DNA of 64,000 bases. It comes from GCA-020343675 sp964462945 (lineage in GTDB: Bacteria > Planctomycetota > Phycisphaerae > Sedimentisphaerales > Anaerobacaceae). Below are positions 42,857-51,993 of this stretch, piece by piece. Where the stretch lies: positions 1 through 64,000 of the forward strand of contig CAYWZW010000010.1 in the NCBI GenBank assembly GCA_964462945.1, written 5' to 3'. Below the pieces are notes generated by a model, which was given only the letters and a program-made list of their open reading frames with translations, was not told the DNA's origin and searched no databases. Position 1 is the stretch's first letter, and each line of letters opens with the position of its first letter. A program made the position numbers and the translations under genes.

Positions 42857-44377
42857 TCAAATATCCACAGACCGCGTTGGGTTAGTGCCGTTGAGGCATT
42901 CCTCGACATTCGTGTAACCGTCACCGTCCGCGTCGCTTGCACCATCAGATGGATCGTCCGGCTCCAGGCCGAATTTTCTCTCCCAGGTGTCCGGCATCCC
43001 GTCATGGTCGCCGTCGGGGGGTGCGGGCGCGGAGTCGTACCGCGGCCAACCCCCGACATCAGAGGGAGTATCAATAATGCCGTCGCCATAGGCGGGTTTG
43101 CCGGTGCGAACCGTAGTAACGATACGCGTGTCCACAGGATCGCGCTTGGGCAAGGTGGCGCCGGCCTCGGCCAGCACAAGCTCACAGGCCCGCTCGGCGG
43201 ATTGCTGGGTGATGGCCGCAGCCGGAATCGGGGCGTTCGCGCGTACCTTCTTAATGAGGGCTTGGATTTCCGCCTCCGTTCGGCCATCTTCCTCATCGAA
43301 CTGAACGCCCCCGTCCCAGTTGTCGGCGGTGACTTTGGGAGAGCCGACCACGACATTTTCAGCCACATACCATTTGCCGTCGCGCTGCGCCTCGCTGTAC
43401 ATATCAAGGTGCTGGGGCTTGCAGATGCGGTAACGGATTGCACCTTCACTCACGGCGGGGCCCGGCTTGTAGTAATTGGCGACGATGTTGACCATGGAGC
43501 TGGCGTCACCCCCGTCAACCGTGCGGTGCCGCCAGTTGAACAGCACGTTGTTGCGGAAATCAAAGTGGTCCCCCCAGCCAATACTGGGATTCCTGCCGGT
43601 GTTGCACGCAAACAGGTTGTGGTGAAACGAGCAGTTCCTGCCGCCCCACGTGGCGCCGAAAGCATGATTGTTCAAGTCGAGGGCTTCGCTGGATATGCAC
43701 CATTGAATCGTGACATTCTCGGCCGGCGTTTTCCTGTCGGAGCCGTCGGGCATTCTCTTCATGTAGCGGTAAAGAGAAAGATTCTCATCCAGCCCCCAGC
43801 TTGCAGAGCAGTGGTCCACGATGATATTGCCCACGGGGTAGCCGCCCAGCGCATCGTCGCGGTCCTTGAGGTTTCCGCGGCGGAAACGCAGATAACGCAG
43901 CACAACATCATGGGTATTGATTTCGGTTGTTTGCCCGCGCATGCAGATGCCGTCGCCGGGCGCGGTCTGACCGGCGATTGTGATGTACGGATTTGAGATG
44001 GTCAGAACCTTCTGGAGCGTGATAATGCCTGACACACGGAAGACGATGATGCGCGGTCCTTGTGCTTCGACGGCTTCACGAAGGCTGCCGGGGCCGCCGT
44101 CGGCCAGATGGGTCACCTCGAAAATTCTTCCGCCGCGTCCTCCCGGCGTGAACGCTCCGGCACCTTCGGCGCCCGGGAAGGCAGGGATCGCGGCCCTATC
44201 GAGAGCAGCGGCGTGACCCGTAGGGTCAGCGGAGAGGGAAAAGCTGACAGACACAACGAAAAGCATCGAACCCAGACGCCGCGACAGACACGGCGGGCCG
44301 GCACAAGTCCTTTCAGTGCCACTTTTCGGGTTGCCTGCCACAGCTCTGTATTGCATGGTCGTCCATCGTCTTGCCAT
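42857..44377 (-). CDS. Pectate lyase, PL1-like, with calcium-binding C-terminal repeats
   Basis: 506 residues from the ATG with an AAAGGGG site (MARRWTT); a longer frame would overlap the next gene. A hydrophobic segment LGSMLFVVSVSFSLSADPTG suggests export. The PL1 start is AIPAFPGAEGAGAFTPGGRGG, then VTHLADGGPGSLREAVE, and a parallel beta-helix with VDHCSASWGLDEN, NVTIQWCISSE and HHNLFACNTGRNPS (Arg of the catalytic region). It cleaves polygalacturonate by beta-elimination. The last 60 residues (DGDHDGMPDTWERKFGL, DADGDGYTNVEECLNGT) are thrombospondin-type-3-like calcium-binding repeats. Part of the pectin locus with the next three genes. Confidence 0.9.
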   Translation of the reverse strand: MARRWTTMQYRAVAGNPKSGTERTCAGPPCLSRRLGSMLFVVSVSFSLSADPTGHAAALDRAAIPAFPGAEGAGAFTPGGRGGRIFEVTHLADGGPGSLREAVEAQGPRIIVFRVSGIITLQKVLTISNPYITIAGQTAPGDGICMRGQTTEINTHDVVLRYLRFRRGNLKDRDDALGGYPVGNIIVDHCSASWGLDENLSLYRYMKRMPDGSDRKTPAENVTIQWCISSEALDLNNHAFGATWGGRNCSFHHNLFACNTGRNPSIGWGDHFDFRNNVLFNWRHRTVDGGDASSMVNIVANYYKPGPAVSEGAIRYRICKPQHLDMYSEAQRDGKWYVAENVVVGSPKVTADNWDGGVQFDEEDGRTEAEIQALIKKVRANAPIPAAAITQQSAERACELVLAEAGATLPKRDPVDTRIVTTVRTGKPAYGDGIIDTPSDVGGWPRYDSAPAPPDGDHDGMPDTWERKFGLEPDDPSDGASDADGDGYTNVEECLNGTNPTRSVDI

Positions 44378-44444
44378 TAGTATCCCCTTTCTTGCGGGCA
44401 GCGGGTAAGGCGGACACCTTCCCAACAATAGAACATTCTTACGC

Positions 44445-46616
44445 TCAGGGCATTTGTCGAATGCCTTCCCATCGGATGGTCCACTTTCCATTATCCGGAA
44501 AACCCGGGGCGTACCTTTGCGGAGATCCGTCCCAACCGGCCGCCATCATCGCGACGGCCGTTAATAAGCCGCCGTTGCCGGGCAGATAAAGCGGCAAACG
44601 CGGCGACTGGTAATTATGCCCGTTGGCAAGATACCGGTTCTTCTGCGATTCGATAAACAAGGCATCGACCGCCTTTTCAGGCTCGCCGAGACGCGCCGCC
44701 GTCATTGCCAGCATCGGGTAATCCCAGCCCCACGTGCTTGGCCAGTCCCAGGTTTGCAGGACGTGGTCGTACGTTCGCCTCATTATCCCCGCGTCGATCA
44801 ACGGGGTTGGCGGCACGAATCCGAACGCCGCCACCATTGAAGGATGATCGCGATAGATTGTGTAAGGGGGCGTTTCAATGCCTGCATAAACCCCATCGAG
44901 AACGTTGGGACGTGACAGATGGTCTATTACGCGGTCCCATTTCGGGTTCCGTTCCATGCCCAGCCGCTGCCGCCATTTCTGTGCCGTTTCAAGACCCCAG
45001 AACCAGTAGGCCAATTCAAATGTCGGATTCAGATTCCCCCTGCGCTGCGGGCCATAACTTTCCTGAGCGGGAATCATCGCAGGGCCAAGAACACATCGGC
45101 TTTTCTCTTCGTCCCACACCGGATAGGACGCCATGAACTCGGCCGTTTCGAAAACAATCTCCTTGTACCGTTCAAGTGTCTGTAGGTCCTTGTGATCGCG
45201 GTAGCACAGTTCCGCATAGTAGATCGGATGCGGCTGCTGCCAGATAAGAAAAACGCCCACGGTACTGGGGCTTTCCCGGCCGTCAGGAGACGTCATCTTC
45301 GGCCAGCGAGCACCCTGATACCCTTGCACTCGTGCTGTGGTTTTGGCCGCAGGTAGAATCGCTTGATACCACGGCAGACTGCGCTCCAACAGTTCCAGCC
45401 GGTTCCACAGAGCAAAATGGACCGTGTGCCACCAGTGCATCTCCAGGTGGAATTTCCCATACCAACTGTTGCACACCAGGCCCGTTTCCTGAGGAGGCCG
45501 CGAGCCCGCGCACTGAATCGCTGTCAGGTATTGCGACAGCACGACGCGCCTCTCCAATTCTCGCGCGCGCGGGTCGGTGCACAGGGAAAAGTCAATTGCA
45601 CCGCCGCTGTTCCAGAAGTCCCGCCAATGATTGGCGGCCGCGGTCCGGACCTCGTTGAAATCCGGCAGCGGCTCGACGATCTTATCCGGCGAAAAAGCAA
45701 ATACGATCTCCAACGATTCGCCGTGAGTCTGGCTGATATGGTATTGGTGTTGTGAAAGCACCCGGACCTTGACTCCATCGGAACCAGCCGCAGTGACATA
45801 GTACCGATCCGAATCAAGAATCCTTATGAACTCCGCCTTATTGCCGTTGATTTGGGCTTGTGTCGTATGACGCTCGGGATTTGCCCAATCGGCGGAACTC
45901 CTCCAATCCAGACTGCCGTAGGGGAACGCCAGTGAAACGGTCAGATGCTTTTGTTCGAATAATGAGGACTCCACGCGCACGGCCAGGATATCCCATCCCG
46001 GATGGCAGACGGTCTGAACCGATGCCCTTTTTCCGTCCAATTCGAGCTGGCTGCTCAGCAGTCCCCTCCATAAGTCCAATGTTTGGAGCGTCTTTCCAAG
46101 ATCATCAATCTGTGCTGCCGAGCCGTCGGCTTTTGTCAACTCCAGTCCGATTCTTCCCAGATGCAGCCGATGCGGATTGGCCCGCAGCCATGTCGCCGCC
46201 GGGGAATATCCGTTTGGGGAATTCCCGTCGCAGGCGTAGGGCACGCCACGCCCTGCTACCTCATATTCTTCGAGCACATCCGAGAGTGAATACCCGGCCG
46301 GATTGGGGATGCTGTGCCATCCCCAATGCGACTGCGTCCCCAGCGGCATGCCCTTTTCGTGATATTCAGAAAACGTTTGAAGGCCGGTAATATCAGCAGT
46401 AAAGGCAAACTCCCCATTGCCGACACTAAGCGGATTCAGCGGGTCGGGTCGGGTGAGCGTGACGTTGTGTCTTTCCACCAGTGCTCGGCGGTCGATTCTC
46501 TGCTGTTGGGTGGTGTTTGCTCCGTCCCTGGGTCCGCACCAGACTGGGCCGCTGACTATAGACAGGAGCAATGCAGCCAGCATTCCAGGAGCTAATAACG
46601 ATTCCCAGACCTTCAT
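44445..46616 (-). CDS. Exported (alpha/alpha)6-barrel glycoside hydrolase
   Basis: 723 residues; signal peptide at the N-terminus (LLAPGMLAALLLSIVSGPVWC, possibly a lipoprotein Cys). An N-terminal beta-sandwich domain (VERHNVTLTRPDPLNPLSVGNGEFAFTADI) precedes a helical barrel with YGKFHLEMHWWHTVHFALWNR and GHNYQSPRLPLYLPGNGGLLTAVAMMAAG. This is the fold of GH65/GH95-type enzymes. I cannot fix the family. Catalytic acid candidate is the Glu in KFHLEMHWW. It lies between the pectate lyase and rhamnosidase and probably acts on a pectin or rhamnogalacturonan side chain. Confidence 0.75.
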   Translation of the reverse strand: MKVWESLLAPGMLAALLLSIVSGPVWCGPRDGANTTQQQRIDRRALVERHNVTLTRPDPLNPLSVGNGEFAFTADITGLQTFSEYHEKGMPLGTQSHWGWHSIPNPAGYSLSDVLEEYEVAGRGVPYACDGNSPNGYSPAATWLRANPHRLHLGRIGLELTKADGSAAQIDDLGKTLQTLDLWRGLLSSQLELDGKRASVQTVCHPGWDILAVRVESSLFEQKHLTVSLAFPYGSLDWRSSADWANPERHTTQAQINGNKAEFIRILDSDRYYVTAAGSDGVKVRVLSQHQYHISQTHGESLEIVFAFSPDKIVEPLPDFNEVRTAAANHWRDFWNSGGAIDFSLCTDPRARELERRVVLSQYLTAIQCAGSRPPQETGLVCNSWYGKFHLEMHWWHTVHFALWNRLELLERSLPWYQAILPAAKTTARVQGYQGARWPKMTSPDGRESPSTVGVFLIWQQPHPIYYAELCYRDHKDLQTLERYKEIVFETAEFMASYPVWDEEKSRCVLGPAMIPAQESYGPQRRGNLNPTFELAYWFWGLETAQKWRQRLGMERNPKWDRVIDHLSRPNVLDGVYAGIETPPYTIYRDHPSMVAAFGFVPPTPLIDAGIMRRTYDHVLQTWDWPSTWGWDYPMLAMTAARLGEPEKAVDALFIESQKNRYLANGHNYQSPRLPLYLPGNGGLLTAVAMMAAGWDGSPQRYAPGFPDNGKWTIRWEGIRQMP

Positions 46617-46646
46617 CGCAATGTCACCCAAGATTTGGTTTCAGCA

Positions 46647-49484
46647 TCATGGCCGGCCGTCTTTCAACAAGAACCTGTACGTGCCCGATTGAAGCCCATA
46701 GAGCACCTGGCCCGACTGACGGCTTATGAAATGAACACCTTCGGCTTTCTCTACGGGGCTGCCGCCCTCAAGAATTCCACCCCTATATTCTTGCGGGAAG
46801 TACACGGTGGCCGTTGTGTTGACCGGCACCGTAATCATCGCGTGCACGCCTTCACCGCTGCGTCTCCAATGGCTTCGTATCATTCCATGAACGGACTGAT
46901 AGTCGCAACTGCACTCGTCCAGGTCCGGGATCATCTCCGGTTGTATCTTGACGGCGCCGAAGCCGGGGTAATCAGGAGCGATCCCACCCAGCCCCTCGAA
47001 GAACCACTGCTGAATATGTCCAAGCATGCAATGATTCATGGACGAAGACAGAGTTGCATCCCATGCTTCCGGCATGCTTGTCCAGCCCTGTTTCAGAATG
47101 TAGCCGTAACTGCCGACGTCGTACCGGTTGACAATCCTGTAAAGAACGTCCGAACAACCATAGTCGTCCAATGCTTCCACAAGGTAATGGTATCCGACAT
47201 CTCCTGCGGTCTGCTGATAATGGCGTTCCTGCAAGTCAGCGAGAATGCTCCCAAGGACCGCCTGTTCGCGGCCCGGCTCCACCAGTCCCAGGACGAGGGC
47301 CATAGAGTTCGCCGTCTGTGGGCTGCCGTAATTTTGGTAAACCGCCCGGCCGTCGAAAAACTCCCGATTGAACGCTTCCTTTATGGCGCCGCATAGATTC
47401 GAATAGTGTTCGTAATCTTCCGTTCTTCCAAGAATCCGGGCAGCGTCGGAAACGACTCGAGAGCAGCCGTAAAATATTACCGTCGCCGTCTGGGTCACAG
47501 GCGTGAATCGTGAAGGGCCCAGGGACTTGCCATGTCCATAGTCATACCAGTCACCAAGCCCCGGCTTGGCGATGAGGGCGTCTGAAGTGGCATACATGTA
47601 ATCGACGTACTTCTTCATCATGGAGAAGCTTTGCTCAAGAACTCGACGGTCCCCGTACCACTGATAGAGGTGCCACGCCAGAAACACGCCGGCGGCGCCC
47701 CACTCGGGCGAGTAGCGAAAGCCGCCCTCAAAACGGGGATAGTCGGGGGCGACGGTGTAGATGCATCCGTTTGAATCCTGGGAGTCGGCGATGTCACGCA
47801 GCACTTTGGTATAAAAGGCCGCGATGTCGTAGTTCCAGGAAATCGACGGTGCCATCAGATAACTTACTTCGAGCCAGCCAAGCTTCTCACGATGGGGACA
47901 ATCAGTCAAAACATGGGCAAGATTGCTTTGCACGGCCCAGTCAATCAGACGATTGGTCTGATTGAGAAGGGCGTTGGAACATTCAAAGGAGCCCACTTGC
48001 GAAGATGCGTTTCTTACCTGCAAAGAGACAAGTTCTCTGACCACCGGCAGGCGGTCCGGATTGGGCCGGCCTTCAGGCACCGCCCCGGATACCTCAATAT
48101 ACTGATAGCCGCTGTAGGTAAACTGCGGAGTCCATGTTTCCTCCGGGTCGCCTCGAAGCGTGTATTGCCAGTAGTTTGGAGACCCGACGCCGGCCTGATT
48201 TACCCTGCCGGCGCCGTTGTTCGCAACACCGGTTTGCCCATGTCTCTGTTCCGCCGGAGCCAGACGGACGACCTGGCCGGGCTTTCCCCGAATTGTCAAG
48301 CGGGGCTTTGCCGAGGCATTCTGTCCGAAGTCATAGACGTAATACCCCTTTTCCGGTTCGTCGATTTTTTCTGGCTTGAACACTGAGAACACCTGCATGG
48401 GAGGAGCCGGGCAAGCACGAAGAACACCACCTGGTCCCCTTGTCTGCTCCGCATACTGCCACGCGGAGTCATCGTAAGACGGTTTGTCCCAGTCTTTGGG
48501 AAGCAGCCGAGCGTCATAGTCACTTCCGCCGAGAATGGCGCAGTGCTGGATGGGACCGTCGGCTACCTTCCACGATGAATCCGACCGAACAATCTGCTCT
48601 GACCCATCACGATAGCGGATATGCGCCTGCAGTATCAGCATCAGCGGGCGGTCCGCGTCCACACCGTGGATTCGCCGATCCCCTTTGGTGCTGTAAAACC
48701 CTTTGCCGAGCATAGCCCCGAAAGCATTCTCACCCAATTGCAACATTTCCGTGATGTCGTAAGTGTTGTAATAAACGGTCTTTTCGTAAACGGACCAGGC
48801 GGGCTCCAGGAAATTCGACCCGACTTTTTTCCCATTGAGGAAAAGCTCATAGTGCCCAAGACCGCAGACATAAACTCGGGCATCCTGGATTGCCTGCTGA
48901 GCTCTGAAAACCTTGCGGAATACCGGAAGAGGATATGGCGATCGCGGCCCGTCGGAAAAAGTCGCACCCTGGGGCTCCACATCCTTTCTCTTGATCCACG
49001 TGGCCTTCCAATCACTTGATCCCAACAATCCCATGCTCCAGCTTGCCGGCCTGCTCCACTCGGAGACTTTCATGGTCTTGTCCCACACCCTGACCTTCCA
49101 ATAACACTGCTGCCTTGATCCAAGCTCTTGGCCATTGTATTCGACGTGAATGGACTGATCGGAGGCTACCTTTCCGCTATCCCACAGATCACCCATATCC
49201 TCCTGGAGTTCCTTCTGACTGGAGGACACAAGGATCTGGTATGCGGTTTGTTTTTGGCCTCGTGTGTCTGAGCTTAATACCCACGATAGCCTTGGTCTTA
49301 CAACATCGATGCCCCGAGGATTCGCCAGGTATTCACAATGCACGGAGCCTATGCTGATGTCACTGCTCTCGGCGTCAAGGGCAGCGTGATTCCCGGACTC
49401 CTGGAATGACGACGGAGAGCCTCTTGAGCTGAGCCCCGCCAACAGCACCGCCACAAGAGCCAAGTTGTACATGGCACGCGACAT
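46647..49484 (-). CDS. Alpha-L-rhamnosidase (GH78)
   Basis: 945 residues; the ATG (MSRAMYNLALV) has a GGGAGG site and precedes a signal peptide (LALVAVLLAGLSSRG). A longer in-frame reading to 49928 has no protein-like content. Domains in order: Bac_rhamnosid_N-like Ig domain (GSVHCEYLANPRGIDVVRPRLSW), beta-sandwich carbohydrate domains (FRKVFRAQQAIQDARVYVCGLG), (alpha/alpha)6 barrel with LTDCPHREKLGWLE and SPEWGAAGVFLAWHLYQWYGD, and C-terminal beta domain. These are the hallmarks of GH78. It would release rhamnose from rhamnogalacturonan or flavonoid glycosides. Adjacent pectate lyase and arabinanase support pectin as target. Confidence 0.92.
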   Translation of the reverse strand: MSRAMYNLALVAVLLAGLSSRGSPSSFQESGNHAALDAESSDISIGSVHCEYLANPRGIDVVRPRLSWVLSSDTRGQKQTAYQILVSSSQKELQEDMGDLWDSGKVASDQSIHVEYNGQELGSRQQCYWKVRVWDKTMKVSEWSRPASWSMGLLGSSDWKATWIKRKDVEPQGATFSDGPRSPYPLPVFRKVFRAQQAIQDARVYVCGLGHYELFLNGKKVGSNFLEPAWSVYEKTVYYNTYDITEMLQLGENAFGAMLGKGFYSTKGDRRIHGVDADRPLMLILQAHIRYRDGSEQIVRSDSSWKVADGPIQHCAILGGSDYDARLLPKDWDKPSYDDSAWQYAEQTRGPGGVLRACPAPPMQVFSVFKPEKIDEPEKGYYVYDFGQNASAKPRLTIRGKPGQVVRLAPAEQRHGQTGVANNGAGRVNQAGVGSPNYWQYTLRGDPEETWTPQFTYSGYQYIEVSGAVPEGRPNPDRLPVVRELVSLQVRNASSQVGSFECSNALLNQTNRLIDWAVQSNLAHVLTDCPHREKLGWLEVSYLMAPSISWNYDIAAFYTKVLRDIADSQDSNGCIYTVAPDYPRFEGGFRYSPEWGAAGVFLAWHLYQWYGDRRVLEQSFSMMKKYVDYMYATSDALIAKPGLGDWYDYGHGKSLGPSRFTPVTQTATVIFYGCSRVVSDAARILGRTEDYEHYSNLCGAIKEAFNREFFDGRAVYQNYGSPQTANSMALVLGLVEPGREQAVLGSILADLQERHYQQTAGDVGYHYLVEALDDYGCSDVLYRIVNRYDVGSYGYILKQGWTSMPEAWDATLSSSMNHCMLGHIQQWFFEGLGGIAPDYPGFGAVKIQPEMIPDLDECSCDYQSVHGMIRSHWRRSGEGVHAMITVPVNTTATVYFPQEYRGGILEGGSPVEKAEGVHFISRQSGQVLYGLQSGTYRFLLKDGRP

Positions 49485-49761
49485 CACGATGCCTCCCTGA
49501 TTGACATCTGCACAATACCACCACAGGATACAATGATTCACTCCTGACGGCAAGAGCAAGGGAAAAGCTCCAACGGAATGCCCAGGAATTTCAAAACAAT
49601 GTTCCATCAATCCTCTTTTCGCCGAGGGGAAATATCGGACTCGTCTCGGCGCAGAGTCGAGTCGTAGCCGGATAAGAATTGGATGGTCAGTGATTTCCGG
49701 CTGCGAGCGTTTGAAAAGCAGGCGGCCCTCTGGTATCATGTCGAACAGAGAAAACTCAAAA

Positions 49762-50811
49762 ATGATGGGAAAGCCATACATCGTAATCGCATTGGGGTTC
49801 ACCTCGCTGTTAGGCCCACTCTTGCTTGGGACATCCTGCCGCCTTGATGTGACCAATTCTGAACTACAGCTACTCGATCTCGAGGGCGACTTGCGCGTCC
49901 ATGATCCCGTCATCATTCGCCAGGACAATACATTCTACGTGTTCTCCACCGGGGGCTGGCCCGGCGGGATTATTCCTGTTCGCTGCTCTAACGACCTACA
50001 TCACTGGGTCCGCTGCGGGTATGTGTTTGACAGGCTGCCTGCATGGGCCGCCAGGGAGATTCCCGGAGCTAGAACCGCCTGGGCACCCGATATTTCTTTC
50101 TTCAACGGCAAATATCATCTCTATTACTCGGTATCGGCCTTTGGAAAGAACAACTCTGCCATCGGCCTTGCTACCAACAAGGCACTCGATCCCAACAGCC
50201 CTGACTGTGAATGGATCGATCAGGGCATGGTGGTCCGATCCACACAGGGCAGGGACGACTGGAATGCGATCGACGGTAATATCGCAGTTGAGGACCACAA
50301 CAGTGTGTGGCTTTCCTGGGGTAGTTTCTGGAGCGGCATCAAAACCAGACGTATCGACGCGAGAACCGGGAAGCTCTCCGCAGAAGACACTACCTTGTAT
50401 TCCCTGGCAAGCCGTCCCCGTACAGGTCTTCAAGACGCGGCCTCCTCTGAAGGGGCCGTCGAGGCGCCTTTTATCGTCAAGCATGCTGGGAATTGGTACT
50501 TGTTCGTATCTTTCGATCTGTGTTGCCGCGGTGCCGATAGCACCTATAAGATAATGGTTGGACGTTCCAAGCACATTACCGGCCCGTACGTGGACAAAGA
50601 TGGCACGCCCATGATGGATGGAGGTGGGACTCTGGTCATTGAAGCGACGACTGAGAACTGGAGAGGCCCCGGCCATTGCGCTGTGCTCCAGGACTTGTGC
50701 GATGACTACCTGGTCTTTCACGCATACCACGGCGGGACGGGACGCTCAGAGTTGCAGATCTCGCCTTTGGCATGGAAAGACGGCTGGCCGCAGGCGGCGC
50801 CGCTGCCCTGA
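49762..50811 (+). CDS. GH43-family glycosidase (arabinanase-like)
   Basis: About 349 residues from an ATG with the signal peptide PYIVIALGFTSLLGPLLLGTSC, possibly a lipoprotein signal. Five-bladed propeller motifs: HDPVII (catalytic base Asp), AWAPDISFFNGKYHLYYS, DGNIAVEDHNSVWLSWGSF, EGAVEAPFIVKHAGNWYLFVS (catalytic Glu) and GPGHCAVLQDLCDDYLVFHAYHGG. The pattern is that of endo-1,5-alpha-L-arabinanase. It is divergent from the rhamnosidase gene, so the promoters share 49485-49761. Likely debranches arabinan side chains of pectin. Confidence 0.9.
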   Translation: MMGKPYIVIALGFTSLLGPLLLGTSCRLDVTNSELQLLDLEGDLRVHDPVIIRQDNTFYVFSTGGWPGGIIPVRCSNDLHHWVRCGYVFDRLPAWAAREIPGARTAWAPDISFFNGKYHLYYSVSAFGKNNSAIGLATNKALDPNSPDCEWIDQGMVVRSTQGRDDWNAIDGNIAVEDHNSVWLSWGSFWSGIKTRRIDARTGKLSAEDTTLYSLASRPRTGLQDAASSEGAVEAPFIVKHAGNWYLFVSFDLCCRGADSTYKIMVGRSKHITGPYVDKDGTPMMDGGGTLVIEATTENWRGPGHCAVLQDLCDDYLVFHAYHGGTGRSELQISPLAWKDGWPQAAPLP

Positions 50812-50911
50812 TCTGCAATCACTATCCGGACAGAATGATTGGACTTGACGTGCCGCTGCATCTCGCAGATGACACCATTGCCTGTTTTTGCCGGTTTTTC
50901 CAGAAAAGTGA

Positions 50912-50941
50912 TTGACAGCACAAATTGGAAATTGTTATTGT
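50912..50941 (+). promoter_or_regulatory. Promoter of the tRNA-Met/tRNA-Glu pair
   Basis: TTGACA (50912-50917), 18-base spacer, TATTGT (50936-50941). It ends 20 bases before the first tRNA. Both tRNAs are likely co-transcribed. Confidence 0.55.
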
Positions 50942-50961
50942 GAAAGTTCTTAGAAGGCTGC

Positions 50962-51035
50962 GGCGGCGTAGCTCAGTTGGTTAGAGCATGGGATTCATAA
51001 GCCCAGGGTCCTCGGTTCGAATCCGAGCGCCGCTA
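50962..51035 (+). tRNA. tRNA-Met (CAT), elongator type
   Basis: 74 bases. Acceptor ggcggcg / cgccgct pairs with one G-U at the end. D stem gctc/gagc, anticodon loop ttCATaa, T arm ctcgg-ttcgaat-ccgag, discriminator A, no encoded CCA. The anticodon stem ends with an A-G mismatch (positions 31 and 39) next to the loop. The start GTAGCTCAGTTGGTTAGAGCA is like elongator tRNA-Met, though a lysidine-type tRNA-Ile (CAT) cannot be fully excluded. Confidence 0.9.
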
Positions 51036-51114
51036 ATCATGCGTACCTCGTGAAGCGTGAAGCGCAGTACGTAGAAGAACAAGATACGAACGACGAGCGA
51101 CGAAATACGACGTT

Positions 51115-51187
51115 GCCCCCATCGTCTAGTGGCCTAGGACGCCGGGTTCTCAACCCGGTAACAGGGGTTCGACTCCCCTTGGGGGTA
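51115..51187 (+). tRNA. tRNA-Glu (CTC)
   Basis: 73 bases. Acceptor gccccca / tgggggt, anticodon stem ccggg/cccgg with loop ttCTCaa, T arm aggggttcgactcccct, no encoded CCA. Discriminator A. It follows tRNA-Met by 79 bases. Confidence 0.94.
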
Positions 51188-51297
51188 TTGCATAATGCGG
51201 CGGAAACGCGGTTTTCTGCGAATCTCAATAGAATACTGCCTGGAAAGCACAAGCTGACAAGAATTGTTGCCACAGAATGCAGGCACTTGGATAGCGA

Positions 51298-51681
51298 TTA
51301 GCGAGCTGCCACGCTGTCCAAGAGTTTATGCACTGCCTCAAGCAATTCTTTCCGCCCGAAGGGCTTAGTGAGCACGTACAGAGCACCTAACGCCTTCATG
51401 GCAGAGAGGCAATACTGGGGGTCCAGAGTCCGACTGCCGCCGGAAATCGCAATAATTCTTACATCCGGGAAATCACGCTTCAATTCCCGGATAATCTCAA
51501 CGCCATCTTTCTCAGGCATAACAACATCCGCGATTATTAAATCGGCCGGTGCTTGACGGTAAAGCTCTATTCCTTCTTTGCCGTCTCCGGCTTCTACTAC
51601 CTCATAGCCTTCCCGTTCGAGGATTTGCCGGAGCATCTGCCGTAGTCTTGTATGATCATCTATAACAAGGATGCGCTTCAT
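51298..51681 (-). CDS. Single-domain response regulator (CheY-like)
   Basis: 127 residues from MKRILVIDDH; a longer frame to 51759 adds unlikely sequence. Acidic pair VIDD near the N-terminus, phosphorylation site Asp52 in IIADVVMPEKDG, Ser in AISGG and Lys in LTKPFG are all correct. No output domain, so it works by protein contact. It is divergent from the PAS kinase gene and may receive phosphate from that kinase. The intergenic region of about 310 bases likely holds both promoters. Confidence 0.92.
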   Translation of the reverse strand: MKRILVIDDHTRLRQMLRQILEREGYEVVEAGDGKEGIELYRQAPADLIIADVVMPEKDGVEIIRELKRDFPDVRIIAISGGSRTLDPQYCLSAMKALGALYVLTKPFGRKELLEAVHKLLDSVAAR

Positions 51682-51993
51682 ACTGCTATTCACACGTCGG
51701 ATAAGCTCATAGGCATCGACCTGGAGAAAAGACCCGTTTTTCACAAGGAAAAAACTCATAATCGACGAGTCAACCTCTGGGCCCTGAACGACTTTTCGGA
51801 GTGTTCGAATCAGTCAGCCGGATTGTCGTGTTGGGCCGCCGAAATAATTTGCTTGACTTTCCGCGCACAACATCGTAAGCACAGGATGCAGCGCCTGCTC
51901 CGGAAGAGGATTAACTGCAAAGATGATCAACTTTTAGTGCAGGTGGGCCAAAACGCGGTTGAGGCGATTCGTTGGTTCTTGGGAGATGGAACG
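51682..51993. other. Divergent intergenic region
   Basis: About 310 bases between the response regulator and the PAS kinase gene. An open reading frame runs through on the + strand in the kinase frame, but its composition is unlike any PAS or kinase sequence and the ribosome site favours the start at 51994. I see no clear promoter hexamers. Confidence 0.4.

Noticed and set aside
46635..47396. 253-codon + strand frame opposite the rhamnosidase 3' part
   Set aside because: Antisense shadow; no motif and no ribosome site.
49485..49928. N-terminal extension of the rhamnosidase by 148 codons
   Set aside because: The translated part is Ser/Arg-rich and unlike any domain, the inner ATG has a GGGAGG site and a signal peptide, and the extension would overlap the divergent GH43 gene.
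51652..51993. Extension of the PAS kinase upstream
   Set aside because: Sequence is not PAS-like, it overlaps the divergent response-regulator gene, and the ATG at 51994 has a good ribosome site.
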